A DNA stretch of 64,000 nt. Source: Hyphomicrobium sp. (GTDB lineage Bacteria; Pseudomonadota; Alphaproteobacteria; Rhizobiales; Hyphomicrobiaceae). How positions within the stretch are numbered: the stretch's first letter is position 1; the number at the start of each line of letters is the position of its first letter. Shown piece by piece: positions 34,232 to 42,117 of the stretch. A model generated the notes under the pieces. The model made no database searches, had not been told where the DNA came from, and saw only the letters and a list, made by a program, of their open reading frames with translations. The stretch lies in assembly GCA_016793445.1 (NCBI GenBank), contig JAEUME010000015.1:1-64000 (forward strand). Direction: 5' to 3'. The translations under genes and the position numbers were made by a program.

Positions 34232-35506
34232 ATGAAGTACAAGCCGGGCAGTTTTACAAAGAACTTCGGCTGGGAGACTGCCGGTAGGGGCTTAGTGAAG
34301 CTTCACGAGGCAATCAAGTTCGGGTTCAACAGTTCGATCAAGGCAGTCTCGCGTGATAGCTGGCGCGCCAACTGCGGCATTGAAGACAGCGCGCGACAAC
34401 TCATTCCGCTCAACTTCTTTTTGCACAATCACATCGTTCGCAGGGCGGATCAAGTTTCGGCCGACGAACTCGTTAGAGTTGCCATCAACGAGCCCCACAG
34501 TCGCAAGTTTGATCTGCTAGCGCTGTTTGCCCTGAATTTAAACGAGGCGGGACAAAGGACGAATGGCGGCAAGGACGCACAACATCCTGCGTCATGGATA
34601 AACGAAGCTGTACGGGACGTGCTGTGGAGGGCTGACGCTTGGCAAGCTTATGGCGGAAGTAATCGTCTCAGAACGGCCTTAGAGGACCGGGTTCTCGCGG
34701 AAGGGGATGACACAGCGCCAAAGTGCGCAACGAACTATCTGCGCATTTTAGAACTTTGCGGATTCTCGAAGCGAGCAACTGGCCCGCTCAACACGTCCCC
34801 AATCCGAATTCTGCCGAGCGCATACTTCTTGGCTTGGGATCGACTGATCTTGGATGGAAGCCTTTCGACGCTTCGCCCAAATGATTTCATTGAACCGCTG
34901 AGGTCCCGTGAAGTTCACAAACTACTGGGCACATCCTGGGAGTTCGTGGAAGAGACGGCGGCGGAAGCAATCCAGCTTTACCCCGGGCAACAGACAGGAA
35001 AGAGCCCGCCCAAGAAGAAGACAGGGGCATCAAATCCCCCCGGCATCACCCCACCGTTTGGTGGGCTAGACGAAGCGCTCCAAGCGCAGACCGGACTGGA
35101 CCGCCAGATAGAGCGAAGGTTGCGTACTGCCCTTGCTCAAGTCCGTGACCGCAAGATCGTCTCAGCGCTCAAGATCGCTTACAACAACCGTTGCATGTTC
35201 TGTGGCGAGACACTTTGCGTTGCTACCGACCCATTGCGGCACTACTCGGAAGCTGCCCACATCAAGCCTCTGGGAACGCCGCACAACGGCCCCGACCACA
35301 CGAGCAACATACTCATCCTGTGTCCAAACCATCACATCCAGTTTGATCAAGGCATCCTCAGGATCAGAAGTGTGGGGCAAAAGCTGGTGATAGAATCATT
35401 AGATGTGAAGTCACCGTTGCATAGACGAGCTTTGAAGCTGCATCCTGGCCACAAGGTCGATTCTGCCTTCTTCGAATACCACCGGAGTTGGCACGACGAC
35501 GATTGA
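34232..35506 (+). CDS. HNH endonuclease (McrA-like), restriction group
   Basis: 424-aa protein with a C-terminal HNH domain at about 320-375: CMFCGE, HYSEAAHIKPLGTPHNGPDH, SNILILCPNHHIQFDQG. Two CxxC-type pairs should bind zinc. The first 260 residues form a separate unassigned domain and are joined by a Pro/Lys-rich linker (about 255-275). Fusion of an N-terminal sensor domain to HNH is usual in modification-dependent restriction enzymes. It ends 17 bp before the BglII-like gene in the same direction, followed by a methyltransferase, so it belongs to a defence group. Whether it cuts modified or unmodified DNA cannot be seen. Confidence 0.85.
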   Translation: MKYKPGSFTKNFGWETAGRGLVKLHEAIKFGFNSSIKAVSRDSWRANCGIEDSARQLIPLNFFLHNHIVRRADQVSADELVRVAINEPHSRKFDLLALFALNLNEAGQRTNGGKDAQHPASWINEAVRDVLWRADAWQAYGGSNRLRTALEDRVLAEGDDTAPKCATNYLRILELCGFSKRATGPLNTSPIRILPSAYFLAWDRLILDGSLSTLRPNDFIEPLRSREVHKLLGTSWEFVEETAAEAIQLYPGQQTGKSPPKKKTGASNPPGITPPFGGLDEALQAQTGLDRQIERRLRTALAQVRDRKIVSALKIAYNNRCMFCGETLCVATDPLRHYSEAAHIKPLGTPHNGPDHTSNILILCPNHHIQFDQGILRIRSVGQKLVIESLDVKSPLHRRALKLHPGHKVDSAFFEYHRSWHDDD

Positions 35507-35523
35507 GCCGAGACCGCGAAAAA

Positions 35524-36159
35524 ATGCCGACACTACACCTTGTCCCTAAGGACATCGCCGAACTGTATGAGGTCCACGAGTGGCGGAACGCTGCTGGGGT
35601 GTTGTCCACGTCTAGACCGACTGAGTGGCAAGAAGTTCTTGAAACCCTGCGTCTGTTCCGGCTCTACCGGAGCGAAATCGTATCCCCCGGCGGAAGCAAG
35701 TCAAAAATCGCAAACCGGTTCGATGCCGAATTGAAGCAACGAGGCTGGGTAGAGAAGCAATTCAAGACGGCAATCGAACTAGATGGCAAGCGCCTTGATT
35801 CACCCACGCACAAAATCGATTGCTACAAGAACCACGTCGCACTTGAAGTCGAATGGAACAACAAAGACCCATTCTACGACCGCGATCTGAACAATTTTCG
35901 GCTGCTGTTCGACCTCAGGGCAATCGAAGTCGGCATCATCATAACTCGTTGCTCACACCTTCAAGAAATTTTCAACGCGCTCGGACGCGGTCCCAGCTAT
36001 GGGAACTCGACGACGCACATGGACAAATTGCTAACTCGAATTGATGGTGGCGCTGGCGGCGGCTGCCCCGTATTGGTCTTTGGAATAAGCAAAGAGCTTT
36101 ACATCGAGGATGAAGCTGGTCAGATCGAAGTGACGGCAAGTGAGGGTTCGGATGATTAA
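35524..36159 (+). CDS. BglII/BstYI-family type II restriction endonuclease
   Basis: 211-aa protein. The core HKIDCYKNHVALEVEWNNKD gives Asp99, Glu108 and Glu110, with the D-x8-E-x-Q/E spacing of the BglII active site (Gln changed to Glu here). It is followed by RDLNNFRLLFDLRAIEVGII and a C-terminal segment, IDGGAGGGCPVLVFGISKEL, also typical of the family. Such enzymes cut GATC-centred sites (AGATCT or RGATCY). The exact site here is unknown. The start gives MPTLHLVPKDIAELYEVHEW, which is the usual family N-terminus. It overlaps the methyltransferase gene by 8 bp, as expected for a restriction-modification pair. Confidence 0.85.
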   Translation: MPTLHLVPKDIAELYEVHEWRNAAGVLSTSRPTEWQEVLETLRLFRLYRSEIVSPGGSKSKIANRFDAELKQRGWVEKQFKTAIELDGKRLDSPTHKIDCYKNHVALEVEWNNKDPFYDRDLNNFRLLFDLRAIEVGIIITRCSHLQEIFNALGRGPSYGNSTTHMDKLLTRIDGGAGGGCPVLVFGISKELYIEDEAGQIEVTASEGSDD

Positions 36160-36844
36160 CAGCTTCGACAGGCTAGGGAACAAGTCGTTCGGCACTATCT
36201 TGGCTGATCCGCCTTGGCAGTTTCAGAACCGAACAGGGAAGATGGCGCCTGAGCACCGCAGACTGAGCCGCTATGGCACTATGACTTTGGATGACATCAA
36301 AGCGTTGCCAGTCGCAAATCTGGCTGCCAATCGCTCGCATCTTTACCTTTGGGTACCGAACGCCTTGTTGCCCGAAGGACTTGCCGTGATGAAAGCCTGG
36401 GGCTTCGAGTACAAGAGCAACATCGTCTGGCACAAGGTGCGCAAAGACGGCGGTCCCGACGGAAGAGGCGTCGGCTTCTACTTTCGAAACACGACAGAGC
36501 TTGTCCTGTTTGGCGTCAAGGGTAAGGACGTTAGGACGCTAAAGCCTGGGCGTAGGCAAGTTAACATCATCAAGACAATGAAGAGGGAGCATTCACGTAA
36601 GCCCGACGAACTATACGATGTAATCGAGGCTTGCAGTTGGGGTCCATACCTCGAACTCTTTGCACGTGGGCAGCGCAAGAATTGGTCTGCCTGGGGAGAT
36701 CAAGCAAGCGACTACGCGCCAAGCTGGGAGACGTATTCCAATCATTCAATGTCGCATGTCGAGTTGCCTTCTAAAGAGACCATCAAGAAGGCAGACAGCT
36801 TGAAGGCTCTCCCACCGAGAAAAAAGCCGCGCATCGCTGCTTAG
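36152..36844 (+). CDS. MT-A70 family adenine-N6 DNA methyltransferase
   Basis: 230-aa methyltransferase with the catalytic motif DPPW (19-22) in FGTILADPPWQF and the SAM-site segments HLYLWVPNALLPEGLAVMKA and KPDELYDVIEACSWGPYLEL typical of MT-A70 enzymes. It probably methylates adenine in the site cut by the BglII-like enzyme encoded just before, so protecting the host. The start overlaps that gene by 8 bp; a GTG at 36140 would add four residues. The C-terminal 40 residues are basic and variable. Confidence 0.9.
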   Translation: MINSFDRLGNKSFGTILADPPWQFQNRTGKMAPEHRRLSRYGTMTLDDIKALPVANLAANRSHLYLWVPNALLPEGLAVMKAWGFEYKSNIVWHKVRKDGGPDGRGVGFYFRNTTELVLFGVKGKDVRTLKPGRRQVNIIKTMKREHSRKPDELYDVIEACSWGPYLELFARGQRKNWSAWGDQASDYAPSWETYSNHSMSHVELPSKETIKKADSLKALPPRKKPRIAA

Positions 36845-37123
36845 CCTTCTCCGCCTAACAGCCTAATCGCCGTAGCTATCGCCTTCGCCTCACCCACTGT
36901 AAGCCCCTCAACCGCCGACCGGCTCTTCGTGTGGAGTGGGCAATCCGGACCCCGTTTGGCGCTGATCACGGCGAACCCGCTCCGAGTTTCCTCAAAGGTC
37001 CAAGGGCCGGGTTAGCGTTGGCGGATGGTGCGTCGGTCGTTCATGAACAAACTATAGCACTCCACGAACATACGAGGAACATATCGCGGTTAACTAGCCG
37101 TGCGACGCAAAATTGAATGATAG

Positions 37124-37555
37124 CTACTCATCGATAGGCTGTGTTGCTCCCACTCTTGATCGTGGACGTATGGCAACTTCAAAAAATCTAAACACAACAA
37201 TAACTTCTCCGCCATAGCTACTGATCCGAACAAAGTCCTTATAAGCATTATCGAACAACGTAACGTCCTTAACCCACTTTTCTACAACACTTGGGTTCAT
37301 CTGCATCATCTCAGCAACGTTCGCATTGCTTGGCTCAAACTCACCACCTACTGCCGAGCGCCATCGTCGAACCCTAAGAAATCTAGCTAAATACTTGATA
37401 AATATAGGATATTCTCGAACGTCAACCTCTCGAAAAGAGTGGCCACACACTTTACATTTGAACCGTTGAACCGTTCTATGCTCTCCGCCAGCAGACGTGC
37501 TAACGGGACCGTTATTTACAATGTTAACTGAGTGACACTTAGGACAAGCGATCAT
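37124..37555 (-). CDS. Small zinc-ribbon protein, transposase-like
   Basis: 143-aa protein that begins with a zinc ribbon (MIACPKCHSVNIVNNGPVST, then QRFKCKVCGHSF) of the type found at the N-terminus of IS1-like transposases and InsA. No catalytic DDE domain follows; the rest (NANVAEMMQMNPSVVEKWVK) looks like a helix-turn-helix. It is probably a DNA-binding regulator derived from a transposon. GGGGAG is placed 6 nt before ATG 37555; the frame is open to a GTG at 37609. Its AT content is high. Confidence 0.6.
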   Translation of the reverse strand: MIACPKCHSVNIVNNGPVSTSAGGEHRTVQRFKCKVCGHSFREVDVREYPIFIKYLARFLRVRRWRSAVGGEFEPSNANVAEMMQMNPSVVEKWVKDVTLFDNAYKDFVRISSYGGEVIVVFRFFEVAIRPRSRVGATQPIDE

Positions 37556-37772
37556 CGGGCTCCCCGCGCCATCATTCGACCCATCATTCGATAGACTACT
37601 ACTTTTCACCGAAAGTTCACTAATTCAGCGGCACCCTACAAACACCCCGCCCCCCGCTCCACTCCTCAGTGTGATCACGATTAAAGGGGCCACTGCGTCC
37701 ACTCCTTTATCGCCACGACGACCGTCAGGTCGCCCGAGGACATCCGGAGGACCTAAAAGGAGCGATCAAAAC

Positions 37773-38006
37773 ATGATGAGGAAAGAAGGCGAAACGCTTA
37801 CACCTGCAAAACCTGACGATAGCGCTTGTGAAAGAAGGAAGCCCTCGGCACCAGCACCCACTTGGCCAAGCCCGACTATCTTGGCACTTTGTGTTGTCCT
37901 AGGTGCTTTTTCATTTGCGGTGGGGCTCCGGGTGCATCCGGCGGTGGCATCACTAACAGCGCTGGTTTTGGCCGGATTGGTGTTAAACCACCTTAGGACA
38001 AGATAG
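37773..38006 (+). CDS. Small membrane protein at the island end
   Basis: 77-aa protein with a charged, Pro-rich N-terminal half and a hydrophobic C-terminal half (about 36-73: ILALCVVLGAFSFAVGLRVH, then LTALVLAGLVLNHL) that should form two membrane helices. AGGAGC lies 10 nt before ATG 37773. No family recognised. Confidence 0.55.
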   Translation: MMRKEGETLTPAKPDDSACERRKPSAPAPTWPSPTILALCVVLGAFSFAVGLRVHPAVASLTALVLAGLVLNHLRTR

Positions 38007-38106
38007 CTGTCACCGTATGAAGACTCGGCAGCCTTCATGGCTGCCGATGTCTCTCCTCCTGAAGCGGGTGAGTAAGTTGTGGCAACCCCCCAAAATACCC
38101 GTTGAC

Positions 38107-38130
38107 CTGATGCACACCGCTGATGCACAG
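38107..38130 (+). repeat. Putative integrase arm site, right copy
   Basis: Matches 22955-22978 at 23 of 24 bases, in the same orientation. It lies 62 bp inside the attR core. In the excised circle the two copies would flank the core at almost equal distance. Confidence 0.7.
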
Positions 38131-38192
38131 TGCATTTCAAGAGACCACCTAACGCCTTGAAAATGAATGGTTTACCGAAAAGGTCTGCCTTC

Positions 38193-38212
38193 TCCTCTTC
38201 TGGGCACCATTT
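38193..38212 (+). repeat. attR core of the island
   Basis: Identical to the tRNA 3' end at 22876-22895 (TCCTCTTCTGGGCACCATTT). It marks the right junction; host DNA with the RNase D gene follows at once. Confidence 0.92.
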
Positions 38213-38276
38213 TCCTCGCGCGATGCCGCCCGCCACCCTGTCGCGCCGGTTTGCGGTTTGTGGGATGCAATCTGCG

Positions 38277-38912
38277 ATGTCGCCGTCCCGATCGACCTCC
38301 CCCAAAATTCATCTCCACAAGGGCGACCTTCCGTCCGGCTTGGCCTTTCCGCGCGGGGTTGCCATCGATACCGAGACGCTCGGACTGAACCCGCAGCGCG
38401 ACCGGCTGTGTCTCGTGCAGCTCTCTGCGGGAGACGGCGACGCGCATGTGGTCCAGCTTTCCGCCCAAAAGTATGCCGCCCCCAATCTCAAGGCGCTGCT
38501 CACCGATACGAAGACGCTGAAAATCTTTCATTTTGCGCGCTTCGACATCGCCGTGCTGGAAAAATATCTGGGTGTTGAAACGACGCCGGTCTACTGCACC
38601 AAGATCGCCTCCAAGCTGGCGCGAACCTACACCGACCGCCATGGACTGAAGGATCTGTGCGCGGAACTGGTGGGCGTGGAATTGTCCAAGCAGCAGCAGA
38701 GCTCCGATTGGGCGGCCGAGAAGCTCTCCGACAGTCAACTTGCCTACGCGGCGTCCGACGTTCTCTACCTTCACAAGTTGAAGGAAAAGCTCGATGCCAT
38801 GCTGGCGCGCGAGGGCCGCACAGAACTGGCCCAAGCTGCGTTCAAATTCCTGCCGGCGCGGGCCAAGCTCGATCTTGCCGGCTTTGGCGAAATCGACATT
38901 CTCTCGCATTGA
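38277..38912 (+). CDS. Ribonuclease D-like 3'-5' exonuclease
   Basis: 211-aa DEDDy-type exonuclease made of the catalytic domain only, without the C-terminal HRDC domains of full-length RNase D. This short form is common in alphaproteobacteria. The motifs are AIDTETLGL (Exo I), FHFARFDIAVLEKYL (Exo II) and QLAYAASDVLYLHKLKEKL (Exo III with Tyr). It should trim RNA, such as tRNA 3' ends. The start was chosen at ATG 38277 just before IHLHKGDLPSGL; several ATGs upstream, some inside the island junction, are in frame, so the true start is uncertain and the island may have replaced the original leader. Confidence 0.9.
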   Translation: MSPSRSTSPKIHLHKGDLPSGLAFPRGVAIDTETLGLNPQRDRLCLVQLSAGDGDAHVVQLSAQKYAAPNLKALLTDTKTLKIFHFARFDIAVLEKYLGVETTPVYCTKIASKLARTYTDRHGLKDLCAELVGVELSKQQQSSDWAAEKLSDSQLAYAASDVLYLHKLKEKLDAMLAREGRTELAQAAFKFLPARAKLDLAGFGEIDILSH

Positions 38913-39116
38913 TTTTCGGGCATTGACAGGCTGGAAACCCGCATACGCGCAGCGCAGGCGCTCAAATCTTGTGCACCCAAACCGCAACTGGCGGTGGCGA
39001 GGCTTCCAGGGCCGCCCTAAGAGCGCGTTCCAGCCGTACTCGGTCCCATTCTCACCCCATTTGGAACCGAATGTCAGGCCTCCAAGGGGGATGGGGTGTG
39101 AAACCGGGCGGGCTTC

Positions 39117-41108
39117 ATGGCGAGCGTGACTGATGACGCGGGCGCATCGCGTGCGACCGGCAGTGGCATCGTCCTGGCCGGCGATCGCGGGCCGAGACGC
39201 ATTGCGGCGGCGCGCCATACGCGCCGCGTCCGCATTCTGAAGAGCGCTCTGCCCGCAACCGCACTGCTCGTCATCGCTGGCTACAGTCTGAGCGTGTTCG
39301 ACAAAACAGGCTGGGGTGAGAGTCTCGCCCAGCTTGAGGTACCCCATATCCTGGCAGAGAACCTCGCCATGGATAACCCGCATTACGAGGGCTTCAACGC
39401 CGACGGCGGCCGCTATTGGGTCACCGCCAAGAAGGCCATGCAGGATCTGAAGAACTTATCCCTCATCAAGCTCGAGGCCATTTCGGGCGAGCTGATCGCC
39501 GCCAACAAGGACCGCACCAAGCTGACAGCCACGCGCGGCACGTTCAACAACAAGCAGAGCGTCATCGAGCTGTTCGATGCCATCGACATTGCGGGCGACA
39601 ATGGCCTCAAGGCGCAGCTCACGCGCGCCACTATCAAGACCAAGGAGGGAGTCATTCTGTCCGACGCCCCCGTCCGGGTGGAAATGCCAGCCGGCACGAT
39701 CACCGCAAACCAGCTCATGATCCGCCAGAAAGAAAAGGAATATACCTTCAATAACCAGGTTCGCACCGACTTGAAGGCACGCGCGCCGCGCACCGAAGGC
39801 CCCGATGCCGCCAGCGCCGGCAAAGCCACGACCGGCTTTGGCAACTCCAGTGAACCTATCCTCATTACGGCCAACCGCCTCGACATCAACGACACCACCA
39901 AAATTGCCACCTACACCGGCACCGTGCGCGCTGAGCAGGGTCAATCGATTCTGACGTCACCCGAGTTGGAAGTGACCTACGAAGGAAGTGCGGCGGGCAT
40001 GTCAGGCGCAGGCGGAGGAGGCGCTGCAAAGGACGCCGGTTCCAAGAAGGACGCCAGCTCCAAGAAAGAGGGCGCAGGCGCGCCGGACACTGCGGCATCC
40101 GCTGATGCGGGGGGCAAGATCAAGCGCGTGGTTGCGAAAAATCCGGTCACACTTACCCAGGGCAACGGCCAGCAAGCCACCAGCCGCAGCGCAGACTTCG
40201 ACGCTGCCACCCAAGTGGCTGTCCTCGAGGGTGATGTCGTGATGTCGGAAGGAGCCGACCGGCGCGTCACGGGAGATCGGGCGGAGATCGATCAGACGGC
40301 CGGCACCGTCGTACTGACCGGGCCTGTTTGGCTGACGCAGGGCAAGAACGAACTCCATGGACGGCGGCTGTTCTTCAACCGCAACTCCGGCAAAATGAAC
40401 CTCACCGGAGCCGGGAGCGGCAACGGCCGCATCAGCGCGCGCTTCAGCCAGGCTGGCGCACCACAGCCCGCCTCCCGTCAGAGCGAAACGCCCAAGCGCG
40501 GTCTTGCCTTCGGCGGCAATTTCAAGACCGATCCCAGTGCGCCCGTCGACATTGCCGCTGACCGGCTCGACGTTGACGATCAAGCCAAGATGGCGGTCTT
40601 CTCGGGTACTGTTAAGGCGCAACAGGCAGGCTTCGTCCTGGAAGCAGCGGAGCTGGCCGCGAACTACTCAGGATCCGCGGGACTTTCAGGCTCGGGCGAC
40701 GCGATCAAGCCCGATGCACAACAGGCCGCCGCGCGCCTCACACGCATCAAGGCCAAGAAGAACGTCGTCGTGACCTCCAAGGAGGGCCAGAAGGCCACCG
40801 GTGATTGGGCCGACTACGACACCAAGGCGAACACCGTGACCCTTGGCGGTGACGTGGTCATGACTCAAGGCAAGAATATCGTGCGCGGGACCAAGCTCGT
40901 CATCGACATGACCAGCGGTGAAAGCGTCATATCCACCGAAACAGCCAGCGGCGGAATGACATCGTCCAGCCAGGCGGACGGTTCCGGGCTAATCATTAAA
41001 TCGGGCCGGCCCAGCGCCGTTTTCTATCCAAACGACATCCGGAAGCACGTTGACAAGGGAGCCGCCGCGGCGGGCGGCGGGCAAGCGCGTTCCGCGCCCT
41101 CCCAATAG
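39117..41108 (+). CDS. LptC-LptA-LptA fusion, LPS transport bridge protein
   Basis: 663-aa protein in which one chain combines parts that are normally separate. An N-terminal membrane helix (about 40-60) is followed by an LptC domain (about 70-225: MDNPHYEGFNADGGRYWVTA, ANQLMIRQKEKEYTFNNQV). Two OstA/LptA-type beta-jellyroll domains follow, at about 245-445 (ITANRLDINDTTKIATYTGT) and 478-640 (IAADRLDVDDQAKMAVFSGT), joined by Ala/Gly/Lys-rich linkers. It should anchor in the inner membrane and extend towards LptD to carry LPS across the periplasm. The LptB gene follows 68 bp downstream. Confidence 0.88.
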   Translation: MASVTDDAGASRATGSGIVLAGDRGPRRIAAARHTRRVRILKSALPATALLVIAGYSLSVFDKTGWGESLAQLEVPHILAENLAMDNPHYEGFNADGGRYWVTAKKAMQDLKNLSLIKLEAISGELIAANKDRTKLTATRGTFNNKQSVIELFDAIDIAGDNGLKAQLTRATIKTKEGVILSDAPVRVEMPAGTITANQLMIRQKEKEYTFNNQVRTDLKARAPRTEGPDAASAGKATTGFGNSSEPILITANRLDINDTTKIATYTGTVRAEQGQSILTSPELEVTYEGSAAGMSGAGGGGAAKDAGSKKDASSKKEGAGAPDTAASADAGGKIKRVVAKNPVTLTQGNGQQATSRSADFDAATQVAVLEGDVVMSEGADRRVTGDRAEIDQTAGTVVLTGPVWLTQGKNELHGRRLFFNRNSGKMNLTGAGSGNGRISARFSQAGAPQPASRQSETPKRGLAFGGNFKTDPSAPVDIAADRLDVDDQAKMAVFSGTVKAQQAGFVLEAAELAANYSGSAGLSGSGDAIKPDAQQAAARLTRIKAKKNVVVTSKEGQKATGDWADYDTKANTVTLGGDVVMTQGKNIVRGTKLVIDMTSGESVISTETASGGMTSSSQADGSGLIIKSGRPSAVFYPNDIRKHVDKGAAAAGGGQARSAPSQ

Positions 41109-41176
41109 TCGCAAAGTCAAGCTAGAGTATTTTGTAAACCCAGGCGCTGCGGGCGCAAAACCCAAACGGATATATT

Positions 41177-42070
41177 GTGTTCAGGGCATTACCATTCGGC
41201 TCCAAGCTCGGGCTTAGGACAGGCGGCAAGCCCGCAGCCAAGGGAGCACGCGCGCGCAATGGCGCGGGACAAGCAAACGGAGGCCACGCAAACGGTCGCC
41301 ACGCCGATCCGGCTGAGCAGGATCCGCACGCCATCGGCGCCGATGGCTGGCTGACGGCCTACGACATCAAGAAATCGTATCGCAAACGCATGGTCGTGAA
41401 GGGCGTGAGTTTGGCGGTAGGGCGCGGGGAGTCAGTCGGCCTGCTCGGACCCAACGGCGCGGGAAAGACGACCGTGTTCTACATGATCACGGGCTTGGTG
41501 CCTGCCGACGACGGCCGGATCACCATCGACGGCGCCAACGTCACGCATCTGCCCATGTACCAGCGGGCCCGCCTGGGCATCGGGTACCTGCCGCAGGAAG
41601 CTTCGATCTTTCGCGGCTTGACGGTCGAGCAGAACATCATGGCCGTGCTGGAGCTGGTCGAGCCCGACAAGAAAAAACGTCAGGAGCAACTCGACAGCCT
41701 GCTTGAGGAATTTACGATCACGCGGCTGCGCAAGTCGCCCTCGATGGCCCTTTCGGGAGGCGAGCGCAGGCGATGCGAAATTGCCCGCGCTCTGGCCTCA
41801 CGGCCGTCGTTCATGTTGCTGGACGAACCTTTCGCTGGTATCGACCCCATTGCCGTGGGCGATATCCAACAGCTCGTCCGGCACTTGACCGAACGCGGCA
41901 TCGGCGTCTTGATCACCGACCATAACGTGCGTGAAACGCTGAGTCTGATCGACCGTGCCTATATCATTTACGATGGTCAGGTTCTGACACAAGGTAAGCC
42001 TTCTGAAATCATAGCCAACGAAGACGTGCGCCGGGTCTATCTTGGAGATATGTTCGTTAACACGCGTTGA
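41177..42070 (+). CDS. lptB: LptB, ATPase of the LPS export ABC transporter
   Basis: 297-aa ATPase. Walker A is GPNGAGKTT (91-99), the Q-loop is [11 protein letters not shown] (LptB-typical), the signature is LSGGERRR, Walker B is [12 protein letters not shown] and the H-loop is [10 protein letters not shown]. It powers extraction of LPS from the inner membrane with LptFG. The first 55 residues are a low-complexity Gly/Ala/His extension not found in E. coli LptB. The start is GTG 41177. It stands between the LptC/LptA fusion and rpoN, the usual order in Hyphomicrobiales. Confidence 0.95.
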   Translation: MFRALPFGSKLGLRTGGKPAAKGARARNGAGQANGGHANGRHADPAEQDPHAIGADGWLTAYDIKKSYRKRMVVKGVSLAVGRGESVGLLGPNGAGKTTVFYMITGLVPADDGRITIDGANVTHLPMYQRARLGIGYLPQEASIFRGLTVEQNIMAVLELVEPDKKKRQEQLDSLLEEFTITRLRKSPSMALSGGERRRCEIARALASRPSFMLLDEPFAGIDPIAVGDIQQLVRHLTERGIGVLITDHNVRETLSLIDRAYIIYDGQVLTQGKPSEIIANEDVRRVYLGDMFVNTR

Positions 42071-42117
42071 TTATAGCCTTTGGGCTGAGATTGCTGGAGA
42101 GACGAGCGGGTTAGCGT

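Noticed and set aside
38172..39383. 403-aa minus-strand frame across the RNase D and LptC regions
   Set aside because: It overlaps two genes with clear motifs on the other strand and crosses the island junction; its composition is that of a shadow frame.
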